Shown here: positions 4,523 through 5,795 of the stretch, in pieces | Position numbering within the stretch: the stretch's first letter is position 1 | How the letters are laid out: each line of letters begins with the position of its first letter | Assembly (NCBI GenBank): GCA_028877045.1 | Contig: JAGWPQ010000421.1 | Location: 1 to 5,795, forward strand | Length of the DNA: 5,795 bases | From: Bacteroidota bacterium | Lineage (GTDB): Bacteria; Bacteroidota; Bacteroidia; Chitinophagales; Chitinophagaceae | Direction of reading: 5' to 3' | Notes under the pieces: model-generated | Database searches by the model: none | Told to the model about the DNA's origin: nothing | Seen by the model: only the letters and a program-made list of their open reading frames with translations | Made by a program: the position numbers and the translations under genes

Positions 4523-5794
4523 ATGTTACAAGTGAATGTACTGCGCAATAATCCGCAATGGGTTAAAGAAAGATTGGCAGTTAAGAATTTTAAACAATTG
4601 GAATTGGTTGATGAGATCATTGTTTTGGATGATGAAAGAAAAAGAATTCAATCAGATTATGATAATACTCAATCTAAAGTAAATGCAGCATCGAAAGAGA
4701 TCGGCAAATTGATGGGGCAGGGTAAGAAAGATGAAGCCGATGAAATGAAGCAACAAGTTTCAAGTTACAAGATTCAGGTTGCAACTTTTATGGAGAGTTT
4801 AAATGGAACAGAAAAATTATTGCAGGATAAAATCATTCAACTTCCCAATCTTCCTGCACAAATTGTTCCGCCCGGTAAAACGCCTGAAGAGAATGTTGTT
4901 GCAAAAGAAGGTGGTGTTAAACCGACGTTGCATGCAAACGCAGTTCCGCATTGGGATCTGATCAAGAAATATGATATAGTTGATTTCGAAACCGGTGCCA
5001 AAATTACCGGTAGCGGCTTTCCCTTATTTAAAGGTAAAGGAGCAAAACTACAACGTGCATTGGTGCAATATTTTTTAGATTATAATACTGCTGCGGGTTA
5101 TACCGAATATATTCCGCCGTTCATGGTTAATGCAGCAAGTGCTTATGCAACAGGACAATTGCCCGATAAAGAAGGGCAAATGTATCATGCAACAGAAGAT
5201 GATTTTTATTTGATACCAACTGCCGAAGTGCCGGTAACAAATATTTATCGTGATACGATTTTGAAAGAAGATGAACTACCATTAAAGATGACTGCATATT
5301 CGCCTTGTTTCAGAAGAGAAGCCGGAAGTTTTGGAAAAGATGTTCGCGGATTAAATCGTGTGCATCAATTCGAGAAGGTTGAGATCATTCAAATTGTAAA
5401 ACCTGAAACAAGTTATGATGTACTTGATGCGATGGTTGCACATGTAGAAAAATTAATCCAATCGATGGAATTACCTTACCGCATCTTGCGTTTATGCGGT
5501 GGTGATATGAGTTTTACATCGGCACTTACTTACGATTTTGAAGTGTTTAGTGCGGCACAACAACGCTGGTTAGAAGTGAGCAGTGTAAGTAATTTCGAAA
5601 ATTTTCAGACCAACAGATTGAAATGCCGTTTTAAAGATGCCAATGGTAAAATGCAGTTAACACATTCGCTGAACGGAAGTTCTTTGGCATTGCCGAGAAT
5701 CATGGCAGCGTTGTTAGAAAATAATCAAACCGAAAACGGAATAAATATTCCAACAATTTTGCAACCTTATTTTGGTGCTGCTGTTTTACAATAA
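4523..5794 (+). CDS. serS: Seryl-tRNA synthetase, complete
   Basis: A class II aminoacyl-tRNA synthetase that charges tRNA(Ser) with serine (and tRNA(Sec) where present) in the cytoplasm. It has 423 residues, a normal bacterial length. The N-terminal region forms the long antiparallel coiled-coil arm that binds the tRNA variable arm (about 27-105). The catalytic domain follows. Motif 1 lies around Gly192-Tyr-x-Glu-x-Ile-Pro-Pro199. The serine-site loop is Thr233-Ala-Glu235. Motif 2 is Phe263-Arg264-Arg-Glu266-Ala-Gly, and motif 3 is Asn384-Gly-Ser-x3-Leu-Pro391-Arg392. Residues 350-365 hold the conserved Glu-Val-Ser-Ser stretch with Phe-Gln-Thr-Asn-Arg. The frame is open from ATG 4469, but those 18 extra codons would include the -7 box, and the family N-terminus Met-Leu-Gln-Val-Asn begins at 4523. 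It ends with TAA one base before the window edge. Confidence 0.97.
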   Translation: MLQVNVLRNNPQWVKERLAVKNFKQLELVDEIIVLDDERKRIQSDYDNTQSKVNAASKEIGKLMGQGKKDEADEMKQQVSSYKIQVATFMESLNGTEKLLQDKIIQLPNLPAQIVPPGKTPEENVVAKEGGVKPTLHANAVPHWDLIKKYDIVDFETGAKITGSGFPLFKGKGAKLQRALVQYFLDYNTAAGYTEYIPPFMVNAASAYATGQLPDKEGQMYHATEDDFYLIPTAEVPVTNIYRDTILKEDELPLKMTAYSPCFRREAGSFGKDVRGLNRVHQFEKVEIIQIVKPETSYDVLDAMVAHVEKLIQSMELPYRILRLCGGDMSFTSALTYDFEVFSAAQQRWLEVSSVSNFENFQTNRLKCRFKDANGKMQLTHSLNGSSLALPRIMAALLENNQTENGINIPTILQPYFGAAVLQ

Positions 5795-5795
5795 T

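Noticed and set aside
4450..4620. Longer start for the unknown gene (171 residues from 4620, or Met at 4482)
   Set aside because: It would read through both divergent -7 boxes and overlap the real serS N-terminus on the other strand; the added residues look like antisense of serS. Start at 4449 fits the promoter and the protein pattern.

Overview
The window looks like ordinary chromosome from a member of the Bacteroidota, probably near the Chitinophagaceae or other Sphingobacteriia-type lineages. The DNA is AT-rich. Shine-Dalgarno sequences are essentially absent before the genes. Several intergenic regions carry the Bacteroidota-type -7 box TAnnTTTG, including two perfect copies facing away from each other. 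The protein sequences (CcoG/CcoH pair, VanZ after gcvH, a Lys-rich exported cyclophilin, SerS beginning MLQVN) also read as Bacteroidota. The lineage is inferred from these traits, not from a database search.

Left third (1-2195, + strand): the tail of a cytochrome cbb3 oxidase assembly operon. It holds ccoG (5' end outside the window), ccoH/fixH, and a SafE/DsbD_2-type six-helix membrane protein that overlaps ccoH by one base (TAATG). The ccoNOP structural genes are expected to the left but are not visible. The cluster probably serves insertion of metal and redox cofactors into a high-affinity terminal oxidase.

Middle (2196-2450): a 255-base stretch with no credible ORF but with structure. 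It has a 14-base direct repeat with 22-base periodicity, a small inverted repeat, a possible promoter, a long-range stem and a strong intrinsic terminator. Together these make a candidate small RNA of about 170 nt, the most interesting unexplained part of the window.

Right-centre (2451-4449, - strand), in transcription order: a conserved protein of unknown function (114 aa), an exported cyclophilin-type peptidyl-prolyl isomerase overlapping it by one base, gcvH (glycine cleavage H protein), a gcvH terminator, and a small VanZ-family membrane protein with an apparent TTG start. The VanZ protein probably has its own promoter overlapping the gcvH terminator.

Right end (4450-5794): a compact divergent promoter region (about 73 bases between start codons) separates the unknown gene from a complete serS (seryl-tRNA synthetase, + strand). 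No mobile elements, CRISPR arrays, tRNAs or rRNAs are seen. I do not see a clearly novel multi-gene system. The points worth a second look are the candidate sRNA, the near-leaderless unknown gene, and the SafE-like protein in the cco cluster.
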